Below, piece by piece: positions 24,411 to 34,700 of a stretch of DNA of 64,000 bases. Below the pieces are notes generated by a model, which worked only from the letters and a program-made list of their open reading frames with translations, searched no databases and was not told the origin of the DNA. Source of the stretch: Drosophila pseudoobscura (taxonomy: Eukaryota > Arthropoda > Insecta > Diptera > Drosophilidae); the NCBI RefSeq assembly GCF_009870125.1, contig NC_046683.1, positions 58,729,869 to 58,793,868 of the forward strand. Reading direction: 5' to 3'. Each line of letters starts with the position of its first letter. Within the stretch, counting starts at the first letter, position 1. The position numbers were made by a program, and so were the translations under genes.

Positions 24411-26139
24411 GATCACACGACCGTCCCAATTAGCTCAACAAGTGGGAGAGTTGAAAGTATTGGTTGGGTTCGCTTAAAACGTGCTCAATTCGATCTAAAC
24501 AATTAAGGAATATACGTATGGACAAATGAGTTTCTTTGTTTGGCAAATGATTAATATACAATTGAGATTCACCCTTTCATGATAAGGTTATGTAAATTGC
24601 GTGTTAACAATTACCTTACAATTTTGAACAATTTAACTGTATTATAAATCACTTTACAGGGGAAATTCTATAATATTTATTTGCTTAACAGAGCGTTTAC
24701 ATAGAACAAACAGAATTTTTAGTGATGGGGTTTGTGGAATTGATTAGGGCGACTGCGGCTATGAACTTGTTGACGCATTAATTTACACGCCAAGGACACG
24801 AGATAAGAACATTCATTACCGGCATTGAAAAATATCCATGCCAATTCAATTCAATCTTTTTTATCAGCACCCGAATTCAATGAGGAATGAATTTCGCGTC
24901 ACGTACAAGATAAGGGCCGGAAAAACTAACACCCTGTAAATATGTAAGCCATAAAGTTAAAGTCTGTTAACCTTTTAGAGAAATCAGTGAAATCAGTTCT
25001 CCCCTAAAGCCACGCAGTCGAGAGGATGGAGAGACAACGCACTGTAATTATCGGTTGATTGTTGACAGACGGCTGCGTGATGGAATCTGCGTGTTTTTGT
25101 TTTTGTTTGGTCAATGCCTTCCATGACCAACAAAACTAGTTTTCGTTTGCACTCAGTTCAAAAATTTCGTGTTAACTCTCGAAAATAAGGGAACAAGATT
25201 GTTTACTTGGGTTTATTTATAAATTTAGCTAAGTACATATTTATCTCTTCTGGGATTTTGGGGGCCAAGGTGGAAGAAAGTAGCACACACACACCCGTAC
25301 ACATATTCAATGGGACGCCGACACCAAACAATAGCTTTTCAATGCAGTTAATTTATAAGACAATCACAAGCGCACAGGTACCCATTCATTATAAATTGTT
25401 CATTGAAAATTAAGAGAGAACTACATTTTTTTTTACCGGTGAAATTCGCCAAATAAACTAGTTTTGTTGTGGGGCTTACGAACAGCTGGCGCCAACTAGC
25501 TTCTTGAGCATGCAGCCCTGGTCGGCACAATCAATAAGACCGTACTTGCAGAGAGAGGTTAGGTTAGTTAGAGAGGTTAGTCCTAGTACTCAGATCCGAA
25601 AAAAGTTTTGCTAGCAAAAAACCTAGTACTCAGATCAACTAAATTTGCTGTCGGTTAGGCAGAGTGAGACCAGATGTGCACGCTCTACGGTTACACTGTT
25701 GTATTTGTTTATAAATAAAATCAGTGAAAAATTAAAATTTTGTATGAAAGCAAGCAGGAATGCTTGGAAATGTTTTCCACTTGTTTATTCATTTATACTA
25801 AGTTATGTTTTGATGAATAAAACTATTCAAAAATAATCCTTGCAAAGAATCGGGGAAATGACTGGATCAAGGATCTGGAACGACCAGATCGGCCCACAAA
25901 TAGTTAAGAATATAGGATATATATGTGTTTAGAAAATATTCTTGATCTTTATTCCTTGATAAAAAATGTCGTCTAGTGGTCGTGCCTAGCAAAATATTTC
26001 ATTATTTGGTACTGAATATTGCCGGCGTACAGCCGCTAGCAAAAATGTTTTGCTAGCAGAAATTTTCTTATCGGTTTCATACGAATATCTTCCCTAAATT
26101 AGCTCGTGTACACTTATTTCGTGAATACTATGACGTTTT
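24411..26139. other. Intergenic region between divergent SLC26 and Pop2 promoters
   Basis: No full gene is seen. It holds a short coding-looking minus-strand fragment at 25488-25556, repeated GCTAGCAAAA inverted motifs at 25606-25619 and 26035-26057, a 15-bp direct repeat at 25582/25622, and a possible diverged copy of the 320-bp repeat near 25850-25920. Confidence 0.4.
25488..25556 (-). pseudogene. Cys-containing coding-like fragment
   Basis: On the minus strand, after ctctctctgcaag, an open frame reads YGLIDCADQGCMLKKLVGAS and ends CS-stop. Codon choice looks fly-like and the spaced cysteines resemble the end of a small secreted peptide. I found no upstream exon with a signal peptide in the next several hundred bases. 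It may be a relic, the last exon of an unrecognised peptide gene, or chance. Confidence 0.25.
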
Positions 26140-26198
26140 TTCGGTATATTTCTGAGGGTCAGACCGTAGATGTTGACAATAAATCCGCGGTCACACTG
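26140..26198 (+). promoter_or_regulatory. Motif 6 / motif 1 promoter upstream of Pop2
   Basis: TTCGGTATATTT (26140-26151) is a perfect motif 6. CGGTCACACTG (26188-26198) is a perfect motif 1, the M1BP site. The 36-base linker contains ctgagggtcagaccgta and aaatccg, shared with the Ptip promoter. This TATA-less architecture is typical of housekeeping genes. The start site should lie near 26.2 kb. Confidence 0.8.
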
Positions 26199-26290
26199 CT
26201 AGACTGCATTCATCAATTATTTATTATGGCATTTCTCCGATTTTCAAATGTTTGCTAAATAATTTGATTGAAGCCACCGCAGGATATCTA

Positions 26291-26473
26291 ATGAAAGTGC
26301 TGATCACGTGCCCGCTACGAGAGCTATTTACTCAGTGCAATAAAATCGCAACCAAGGACGGGGGAAAACCGCAAGCCAGACAGACATTTTCTCCCACTTT
26401 ACAAGCGCCTAGAGAGACGCCGAATATTCCGCAACACCGCAAGAGGGACAGAGTCTTCCGCAAAGAAACATGA
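26291..26473 (+). CDS. 60-codon leader ORF upstream of Pop2, unknown function
   Basis: The ORF begins MKVLITCPLRELFTQCNKI and ends with a basic tail (HRKRDRVFRKET) and TGA. It lies about 90 bases downstream of the motif-1 promoter. A strong donor (atgg|gtaagc, exon end 26478) follows five bases after the stop. Codon choice (CTG, ATC, ACG, GTG, CGC) looks coding rather than random. Two very short AUG frames precede it. It may be a small independent protein in a dicistronic Pop2 transcript, a uORF, or noncoding leader. I recognise no family. Confidence 0.35.
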   Translation: MKVLITCPLRELFTQCNKIATKDGGKPQARQTFSPTLQAPRETPNIPQHRKRDRVFRKET

Positions 26474-27561
26474 AATGGGTAAGCTTCAAATGAAAATGCA
26501 TGTTTTTCACTTGAGTAGTCTACAATTCGGTTGGTGGGGTCTGCTTCTGTGGCCTTGATGTCTAGTGCAAAACTAAAATTGCATTGTCCGCATCTTCCAT
26601 GCCCCAGTATGTGTTTATGTGAGCGCGCGTGTGTTTCCGTACTTTCTGTGTTCGTGTGTGACTGCGCCTTGTGGGGCGTTCTAACTGTGGTTTTGCCAAG
26701 CGCGGGAAAATCAATAGCATCCCATCCCGATGCACTTTTCGTCCAATCAAAGAAGCAGTTGCGAAAAAGAAATAGTATAAACCGATTGAATTCTGACTTG
26801 TACTACCACCCTTTTGCACCCTATACACCACCTGACTAGCGAGGGCGCATATCGAATCCCATAGAACGCCATCGCTTCGTTGTGCAGCCCTGAAGTCAAC
26901 GTTTCCCAACGTTCTGTTGCAGGCATTGTTGCACTGAGGTCATTTAGAAACTGAAACAATTCAATATTAACACGTAATATCGAAAGAGAGAGCTTGTTCC
27001 TTGAGGCTTGAGCTTAGGGCAGGGCGAAGAGGTGGCCGAGGCCGAGGCAACTCCGCAGCACGAGCGACAGGCGACGACCGGCGACGATGTAAGTAGCGAG
27101 CGTTGTTAACCTCCTATCAAAAGTAACCACCTCCCAGCAAATTTCCAAAATCGTTTTCGTTTGCGTGCCTTATTTCGTTATCGTTTGTTTTTATTGATAT
27201 TTTGGTAGCAGAGACAAAATTGTATTACCTCTTAACAGCAGAATTGGCAACAACTTCCAGTTACAATCCTTCGTTTAGTTCCGCTAACGCGCTTAACCAA
27301 TTGGTCCTGCCATTAATGTTTAGTTGCTAATCCCCAGCCCACACAAACACAATACAAGGACACTGGCACATGAATTGGAGCTAATATGTGTTTATTATTG
27401 AACTGTCGAAATGTATTCCCAGAAATGATGTGCCAGAGCTCTCATAAAACACTCAATCTACATAGTACAAATATGTAGATAGTTTATAAAACACATAATA
27501 CATTTATTACACTGCTTGGGAGAGACAAATCTAACGTTCGGCCTCAACCAACCCACAGACA
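26474..27561 (+). other. Pop2 5' leader and 5' introns
   Basis: A donor at 26479 (gtaagc) and another at 27089 (gtaagt, after a GGCGACGA-rich leader) suggest two alternative 5' UTR exons. Both would join an acceptor near 27558 (cccacag) just before the Pop2 ATG. The pyrimidine tract at that acceptor is weak. Confidence 0.4.
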
Positions 27562-30192
27562 ATGCCCTCGGCCATTAGCGGCGCTCCGCACGGCCAAGTG
27601 CACATACCCAGCAACGAGGAGTGCGGCATCCGAGACGTGTGGAAACATAACCTGGAGGAGGAGTTTCGCACCATACGCAAGGTCGTGCAGAAATATCATT
27701 ATGTGGCCATGGACACAGAGTTTCCCGGCGTAGTGGCGCGACCCGTTGGCGAATTTCGATCCACCGCCGACTATCACTATCAGTTGCTGCGCTGCAATGT
27801 GGATCTGCTGAGGATCATTCAGCTGGGTCTGACCTTTATGGACGATGATGGCAAGACGCCTCCAGGATACTCCACGTGGCAGTTCAATTTCAAATTCAAT
27901 CTAAGGTGAGATAATGGTGTTAATAATGACAATGATTGTGTTGTTTTTGGTTATATCATAAAATATCTTTGCACTAGTGAGGACATGTATGCCCAGGACT
28001 CGATCGATTTGCTGCAAAACTCTGGAATACAGTTCAAGAAGCACGAGGAGGACGGCATCGATCCAATTGAATTTGCCGAGCTGCTCATGAGCTCGGGCAT
28101 TGTGCTGGTAGACAACATCAAGTGGCTGTGCTTTCACTCTGGCTACGATTTCGGCTACCTGCTCAAGCTGCTCACTGACCAGAATCTGCCCTGCGACGAG
28201 GCTGACTTCTTCGAGCTGCTGCACATCTACTTCCCCAACATCTTTGACATCAAATATCTGATGAAGTCGTGCAAGAATCTAAAGGGAGGCCTTCAGGAAG
28301 TGGCCGATCAGCTGGAACTGCGTCGGGTCGGACCCCAACATCAGGCTGGCTCTGATGCCCTGCTCACTGGCATGGCATTCTTCAAAATGCGTGAGGTACA
28401 GCACATAAATGCACATAATTTGCACATTGTCCCTGAAGAGACTATTGTACTTTTTTCCTATCTGCTTGAGAATACCATGCACTTAAAGCCAATCGTCAGC
28501 ACGATCGCTCTCTTTAGCAGCCTATCAAACAAAAACAACAATGTTGCTAAAAATGCCAGTGCTAATGGTAATGGTAGTGGTAATGGTAATGGTGAAGGAA
28601 AGTGCTCTACCGACGTTCCTTTGACATCATCATCATCATCGCCCTCATCATCACCAAAAGCGGCCGGCAGTAGCAGCCTTCTAATTTCAAGCTCGTACAC
28701 TGTCACGCCACCCACATCCCCAACATTGGCTGGTGGGGGGCATGACGTAGTGTCGCTTGCTTTGTTTATTAGAGGCTGCAGCACCAGCACGGAGAGCTCC
28801 GATTCCTAATCCTTGTGTGTTTCCGTTGCCTTGCCAATCAATCAATCACCACTAACTCGAATCATTTCAATCATTTATTTGGCTTACGGTTTGGTCTATG
28901 GTTTCGTAGCATTTCCATCCCTAAACTAGACACTATTTATTATTTTTGTACATAATTACATAGATTATAGAACGCATTGAATGCTGCACTTGGAGTGCAA
29001 GTGCTTTTTGCCAGTGCCGAAGGGCATCTGAGCCACAATTAATGGATCAATGGATTAATAAGCTTGAAGTGTTTATCTCTTTTTTTTTAGTTAGTTAGTT
29101 TAGTTTGTTGAACAATGAATGAATTCTAATCTTAAAGTAAGTGTTTTTTAGTTAGTTTAAACTGTTTAAGGTCATGTGAAACATGTCTGTTAATTTTAAA
29201 GATTACGAAAACGAAAAGTGAAGTTAAGAGAAAACATTCTATGTTTCTGAATGGAAAATTAAATGAATTGAAATTAATTTTCTTTTTCAATTTTATTTAT
29301 GATTTCTGGTGTGTGGGTCTTGAACTATGTATTTTGCATTCTTGATACGCGCTTTTTGGCTTCTCTTATCTTGTTATGTTTCATTTGGGCTTGAGAGGAA
29401 TATTAAACAAATTTAATTAATATTGAATGAAAATTATCAATGGTATTTCGAGTTATATTTTAAAGCTATTTGCTTTTTTTTTCCTTTTCTTTTATTATTT
29501 ATTCAAAACATACATTTTGAATAATTATTTTTGTTTAGCATTTACTTCTTAAGTTTATTTATGTTATATTGTTTGTTTACGTTAATTTGTATTCTTTAAC
29601 TCCATCTCCTCATATCTTATGATTTTAAGATCTATCTTGGCGTAAATTTCGAAAAAATGCATTTTTTGTATACTTATTACGGCGTTGGCTTTAGTCCTTA
29701 AATAATAACCAAAGACTGCAGAATTGTACACTATTATACGATACCCTCAAGACTAAAAGATACAAATTATTAAAACAAGAAATAATCAGATCAGATCGGT
29801 AAACGGTATGTAACATATAATTTAATCAATTCCAATAACAAACACCTTGAAATAGAAAACAATTTATTTGAGATATCTTTTACTCTGGCCGTAGACAGAT
29901 TTTGCTTCACTCCAGTAGATATTTTTGCATTATGTAATCCTTGTGTACAAAATGTTACCTAATCTAACGCTTTTGCTCTTCGGCAATCTTCTGGAATCTG
30001 TAATATGTAATCTGTAATATGGAATGTTGTGTGTCTAATAGAATCGCCTTATCAAACTTCTTACAGATGTTCTTTGAAGACAATATCGACCATGCCAAGT
30101 ATTCAGGACATCTGTACGGCCTGGGCACCTCGTTCATCGTGAACGGCAACAACTTCCACGAGAGCAATGGCGAGACGAGCAGTGCCTCATGA
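27562..30192 (+). CDS. Pop2: Pop2/CAF1 deadenylase, CCR4-NOT complex
   Basis: Exons 27562-27905, 27978-28395 and 30067-30192 join in phase to 295 residues. The protein is a DEDD-type 3'-5' exoribonuclease: [11 protein letters not shown] supplies the first Asp and Glu (about residues 45-55). [17 protein letters not shown] carries the next Asp, and [10 protein letters not shown]...QAGSDALLT the last His/Asp-containing motif. It shortens mRNA poly(A) tails in the cytoplasm and bridges CCR4 to NOT1. The short last exon ([20 protein letters not shown]) matches the end of human CNOT7. ATG 27562 is the first ATG after the likely acceptor. The donor at 28396 (gtacag) is weak, and reading through it gives an alternative C-terminus described separately. 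Confidence 0.95.
28396..28809 (+). CDS. Alternative Pop2 C-terminus by intron retention
   Basis: If the weak donor after residue 254 is not used, the frame stays open for 137 codons to TAA at 28807. The added tail begins [20 protein letters not shown], then has an Asn/Gly run, a Ser-rich tract ([12 protein letters not shown]) and ends STESSDS. It would replace the 41-residue conserved end. Low-complexity tails are common in fly proteins, and an intron frame this long without stops in AT-rich surroundings is unusual. Whether it is translated cannot be told from sequence. Confidence 0.4.
   Translation, partial: VQHINAHNLHIVPEETIVLFSYLLENTMHLKPIVSTIALFSSLSNKNNNVAKNASANGNGSGNGNGEGKCSTDVPLTSSSSSPSSSPKAAGSSSLLISSSYTVTPPTSPTLAGGGHDVVSLALFIRGCSTSTESSDS
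28810..30066 (+). other. Remainder of Pop2 last intron
   Basis: AT-rich sequence without coding signal, ending in cttcttacag before the last exon. It could act as the 3' UTR of the retained-intron form, since several AATAAA-like signals occur. Confidence 0.5.
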
Positions 30193-31027
30193 TTTATACT
30201 GATGGGCAATGCTGTTGTGCCTGATAAAAAGCCAGTCGAACCAGAAGGAGCCGGAGAAGATGCCGCACCGGAATCACCACCACTCAAGGACACTCGGACA
30301 ACCGAACCCACTTTAACAGCACCGCAATAATCACCTACTCCTCTCCCAAAAAAAACACCTCCCCATAAAACAGACCATCAAAACAGCTTTTGCACTTTCC
30401 ATTTATAATATTCCCGTTCCCCGTCAAACACAAATTTGCTGTTCATTTAAAGAAAAACAAATACCAAACCAAACAAAAAAGAAACCACTGGCATAAACAA
30501 ATTTTCAATCTAAAAGGGAAATAGAAAAAAACGTCAAACTGAAATAGAAATATAATCAATTTCTGCATGTCTAAATGTGTTACGAATACAAAACTAAGAT
30601 AACTAAGCTAATATTGTAAGCCAAAAGGCCACATAGAGTGTCGTGTCTTTGTATAAAACAAAACAAAAAAACAATATATTTAAACATTTTTAAATTAATA
30701 TAATTCGACACGATTTTTATTATTGGTTCTTGGATGGACCCAGTAACAAAGCAAGAATAATCTCTGTTGGAGGATGAAACTGTCAAGCGTGCACATCTAA
30801 AACCTTTGTACAATAACCTCGGGTATATTATTTTTAAAATTAAACGACGATAAGTTACCGTGTGCATCGATTATTAGAATAAAAATATCAACAAAAATAT
30901 ATATCGATAGATCAATGTATCAATATAAACTGAACAACATTATCAGGGTGACCGTTTATATGTTATATACTAATGAGGATATTTTGACGTCAAAAATTAG
31001 TTAAGAGCTAAGTAAATTGTTTTCCAT
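30193..31027 (+). other. Pop2 3' UTR and intergenic spacer
   Basis: A-rich sequence follows the Pop2 stop. It has no exon and contains one exact DRE core at 30902-30909. Confidence 0.5.
30902..30909. promoter_or_regulatory. DRE core (TATCGATA)
   Basis: Exact DREF/BEAF-type palindrome between Pop2 and Ptip, about 0.57 kb upstream of the Ptip motif 1. It could be a promoter-proximal or boundary site. Confidence 0.4.
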
Positions 31028-31140
31028 CAGTGTATTCTGAGGGTCAAACCGTATATTTAATCAACGGCCACAGCTAATGTACATATCAACAGATTGCGTG
31101 TGTTGGTATACTCTGGGTTCGACGGTATATTTTATTTGTG
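31028..31140 (+). promoter_or_regulatory. Two decayed copies of the composite promoter block
   Basis: At 31028-31075 the text cagtgtattctgagggtcaa is followed by ccgtatatttaatcaacgg and ccacagc. At 31103-31140 ggtatactctgggttcgacg is followed by gtatattttatttgtg. Both align with the block at the Ptip, Pop2 and RpS9 promoters but have lost the exact motif 1. Confidence 0.5.
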
Positions 31141-31419
31141 AGGTATTTTGTAATATGTTTTAGTGTTTTTCAATGTTTTCATGATATTTTTATTCTTTGT
31201 ATATTTTTTAAAGTATTTTCTAATATTTTGTAGTATTTTTGCAAGAAAAGTACACACAGTTATGTAGGAAAGTGATTTGTCAATCGGGTGAAATTATGTG
31301 CTTAGGGCTGAGGGTCCTAGCTATGTAGTAATATTCGACGGAATATCAAAAACGAAGAATATGTAAAATAGAACTTGAATTCGCCAGTATATATAAGTAT
31401 ATACTTTTAAAGTAAGACG

Positions 31420-31484
31420 GTATGTTCTGGTATATTTCTGAGGGTCGGACCGTACATTTTATTAATAAATCCGCGGTCACACTG
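31420..31484 (+). promoter_or_regulatory. Ptip promoter: motif 6-like, linker, motif 1
   Basis: Two GGTAT(A/G)TT copies (about 31420-31440) are followed by ctgagggtcggaccgtac, then aaatccg and an exact motif 1, CGGTCACACTG, at 31474-31484. It is almost identical to the Pop2 promoter block apart from a few linker bases. Transcription should start near 31.48-31.5 kb, giving a 5' UTR of about 250 bases. Confidence 0.8.
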
Positions 31485-31739
31485 ATCTCTAGGCAGAGGG
31501 TTTTTACCCAAAAATTAAATAAAAAATAATCATTTTTAATTGCAACGTGAGTCTGTTTCACGTAAAATATTGCAATACCTACGGCACTGATTCGTTCGCT
31601 TGTGTTTTGAGCTCGGATAAATGAGAGAAAACACGCTGAGATGTAGATGTTCACTGAGCGGCCGCAACAGCAGCAATAACAAAAGCAAGAGTGAAATTTA
31701 TGCAAAGAGAAAAGCGCGATTAGCGCCAACGCCAATACT

Positions 31740-34700
31740 ATGGAGAACTTAAAAATAAGTGATAAACTGTTTGAGGATGTGATATATTTCGTGCTTGGAA
31801 ACCTGGATGAAGAGGTAAAGATTCCCCGTTGCTGTACTGCATTTTGATCGAGTGCATGCGCGCGTATGTGTGTGTGTGTGTTTTTAGCGCGCTTCCCCCA
31901 AAACAAGAGCAAAAGCGTTGCCATACTCACGCAACTATTACCTCTCTATCTCTCTCTCTCTCACGGCGACATGAGAATCGCCGAGTTTTAGCATGTGTGT
32001 GTGAGGGGGTGGGGGCGGCGGGGGTATTATTTGTACTGTTGCGAATCGAATAAAACTCATTTTATGTTGATTTTCCATTTTGCAGATTGAAAGATTCCTG
32101 AAAAGTGGTGGCGCCCAGTCGAAACTTTACCTCTCCGACAAGATCACACATCTGATATGTGCCACCAACTACTCAGAGGAGGAGCTGTCGATGAACCTGG
32201 AGCTATACAGTGTGATTCCCGTCACCGAGCAATGGATCCTGCACAGTGCAAAACTGGGCCGCATGGCCTCTACCCGCGCCTTCGATCCGAGTCCACATCA
32301 GCTGCGTCTGATGCGCGGCATCCGAGCGGCCATCACCAACGTTGTAGCCAGCGATCGGAGGCGCCTTTACGCGATGCTCACATACCACGGTGCCGTTGTC
32401 ACCCACAGCTTTGGGGCCACCAATACGCATCTGGTATGCGGGGCCGCCAACGGCGGTATCTACAACAAAGCGCTGGCGCTTCCTAAAAATGCCATAATCA
32501 TTGTGACACCAGACTGGGTGACGGACTGCCTCAAGTGCAAGAGCTGCCTGGCATCGGAGCCGTATCATCCCAGGCTGCTGAAGCCTATTGAAAAACAGCG
32601 GGCCCAGAAGCAGCAGCAGCATCAACAACAATTGCAGCAGCAACAGTTGCAACAACAACAGCAATTGCAGCAGCAGCAGCAGCATCAACAACAGTTGCAG
32701 CAGCAACAGTTGCAACAACAACAACAGCAGTCTGCCCCACCATCCACTCTCTCGGACATCTTGGGCTTCGGCGAGGACAGTGCAGCGGCCAAAAGCATAG
32801 CCAGCATAAAGTCGCAGCTGCAGGCCTCGGCGGAACAAATCCAACAGCAGCATCAGCAGCTACCTGTGCCACCCGCCCAGCAACAGGTGGTGTTTGTTCG
32901 TCCCCAGCCGCAGCTTCAAAGCCAGCAACAGCAACAACAAATGCAACATCAGCTGCAACAACAGCAGCAGCAGCAAGGGGTTTCTCAAGCGCCTCCTCCA
33001 CCGCACCCGCAACAGCCACAACAATTGATAATACAACAGCAAAAGATAATCCCCGCCAATCTTCAGCAGCAACAACAGAATCAGCAGCAGATCAAGAATA
33101 TACTGCAGCAACAAAGACAAATCAAGAGCTCGCAGCAACACTCTCAGCAGCAACAACAACAGATCCAAATGATGCAGCAACAGCAGCAGCAGCATATTCA
33201 GCAAGAGCAACAACAGTCGCCCAGACTCCCCACAACCCCCACCACGGGGCGACAAACACCACGCACGCCGACAACAACGCCGCCCGTGCAATCGCCCCAA
33301 CAACACCAGCAACAGATAGTGCAGCAGCAGCAAGTGGTTCAACAGCAGCAACAAGTGGTTCAACAACAACAACAAGTGGTTCAACAACAGCAAATTGTTC
33401 AACAACAATCAGTGCCTGTTTCCCCCCAAATCCTACACCAACACTTGATGCGACAACAGCAGATATTGGGCCAGCAACAAATGCACTTGCAGCAAATCGT
33501 TCAAAGCGGCCAAGCACTCAGTGCCCAGCAGCAGCAGCAGCAGAGGCAGATTCAACAGCAACAGCAACAAATACTGCAGCAACTACAGCAATTGCAGATG
33601 CAAATTCAACAGCAGCAACAGCAACAGCAGCAAAATCTTCAACAGCAGCAACAGTCCCCACGGATGGTACAAAATAGGTCGCCCGTAATGCCACCGAACA
33701 CGCCCTCTCCTTCGTTGCAACAGCAGCAACATCATGCCACCAGCAACATGCTGCCACCTCAGTCTCCGCGCCAGCTTCAATCGCCAGCACCGCAAATGAC
33801 TCCTCCGCCACCTCCTTCGCCACAGAGTGCCCAGCAGCAACAGCTCCTGCGACAGCAGCAGCAGCAGCAACAGCTCCAACAGAGTCGCCAACAACACATG
33901 ATGGGCTCCCCGCAGCAGCCACAACCGCCATCAATGATGTCTCCGCAGCAACAGCAGCAGCAACAACAACAAATGCCCTTCCAGCAGCCCGTTCACCAGC
34001 AACAACGCATGCAATTGCAGCAGCAACAACAATTGGCCCAACAACAACAACAGCAGCAGCAAAGTCCGCAGCACATCTCAGCCCCTCAGAGTCCGCAGAT
34101 ATCGCAGACACCGCCAATGCAAAGCAAGCAGCATCAGCATCCGGCAGTGGGGGGACAGCCGCAACACCAACAGCAGCAATCGTTCTCCCAGCAGCCCATC
34201 GATCCAACAGATCCCGTTCAGGTGGCCCAAGTGCTTAGTCGCTCTGCGCTGAGCAGCAATCAGGACTCTTTGATCATGCGTCAGCAGCAGTTGAAGCAAC
34301 AGCAGTTACAGCAGCAGCAACAAATGGCACCGCAGCCCCAGCCGCAGCCGCCCCAACAACCACAACAACAACCCCAACACACGCCATCGCCGCGTCAATC
34401 GCCCTTGCAGCATCAACAGACACAGCCAACGACACCCGCGATACAGCAACAACAAACATCTCCAGTATGTCTGTCTTATATATACTATTTTTATATACTA
34501 TTAGTATGTTCAGAGGTGCTCTATGTCCTAGTGGGTATATATTATACATTCTTCCTGTCTGTAAGTTGTAGCGCTTTATCCAATCCGATTGATTGCAATG
34601 TTGTCGTCGCGAGCCGCAACGATTCCCATGGCGTGAGTTTCTACCCTCCATGCCGACTGGGTGTTGGACTCTAAGATAGCTCTGGGTATTAAGAGCTAGC

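Noticed and set aside
34465-34674. Ptip frame continuing about 70 codons past exon 2
   Set aside because: Composition turns AT-rich and hydrophobic, and GTATGT with a later ctttcag restores the Gln-rich frame, so it is intron.
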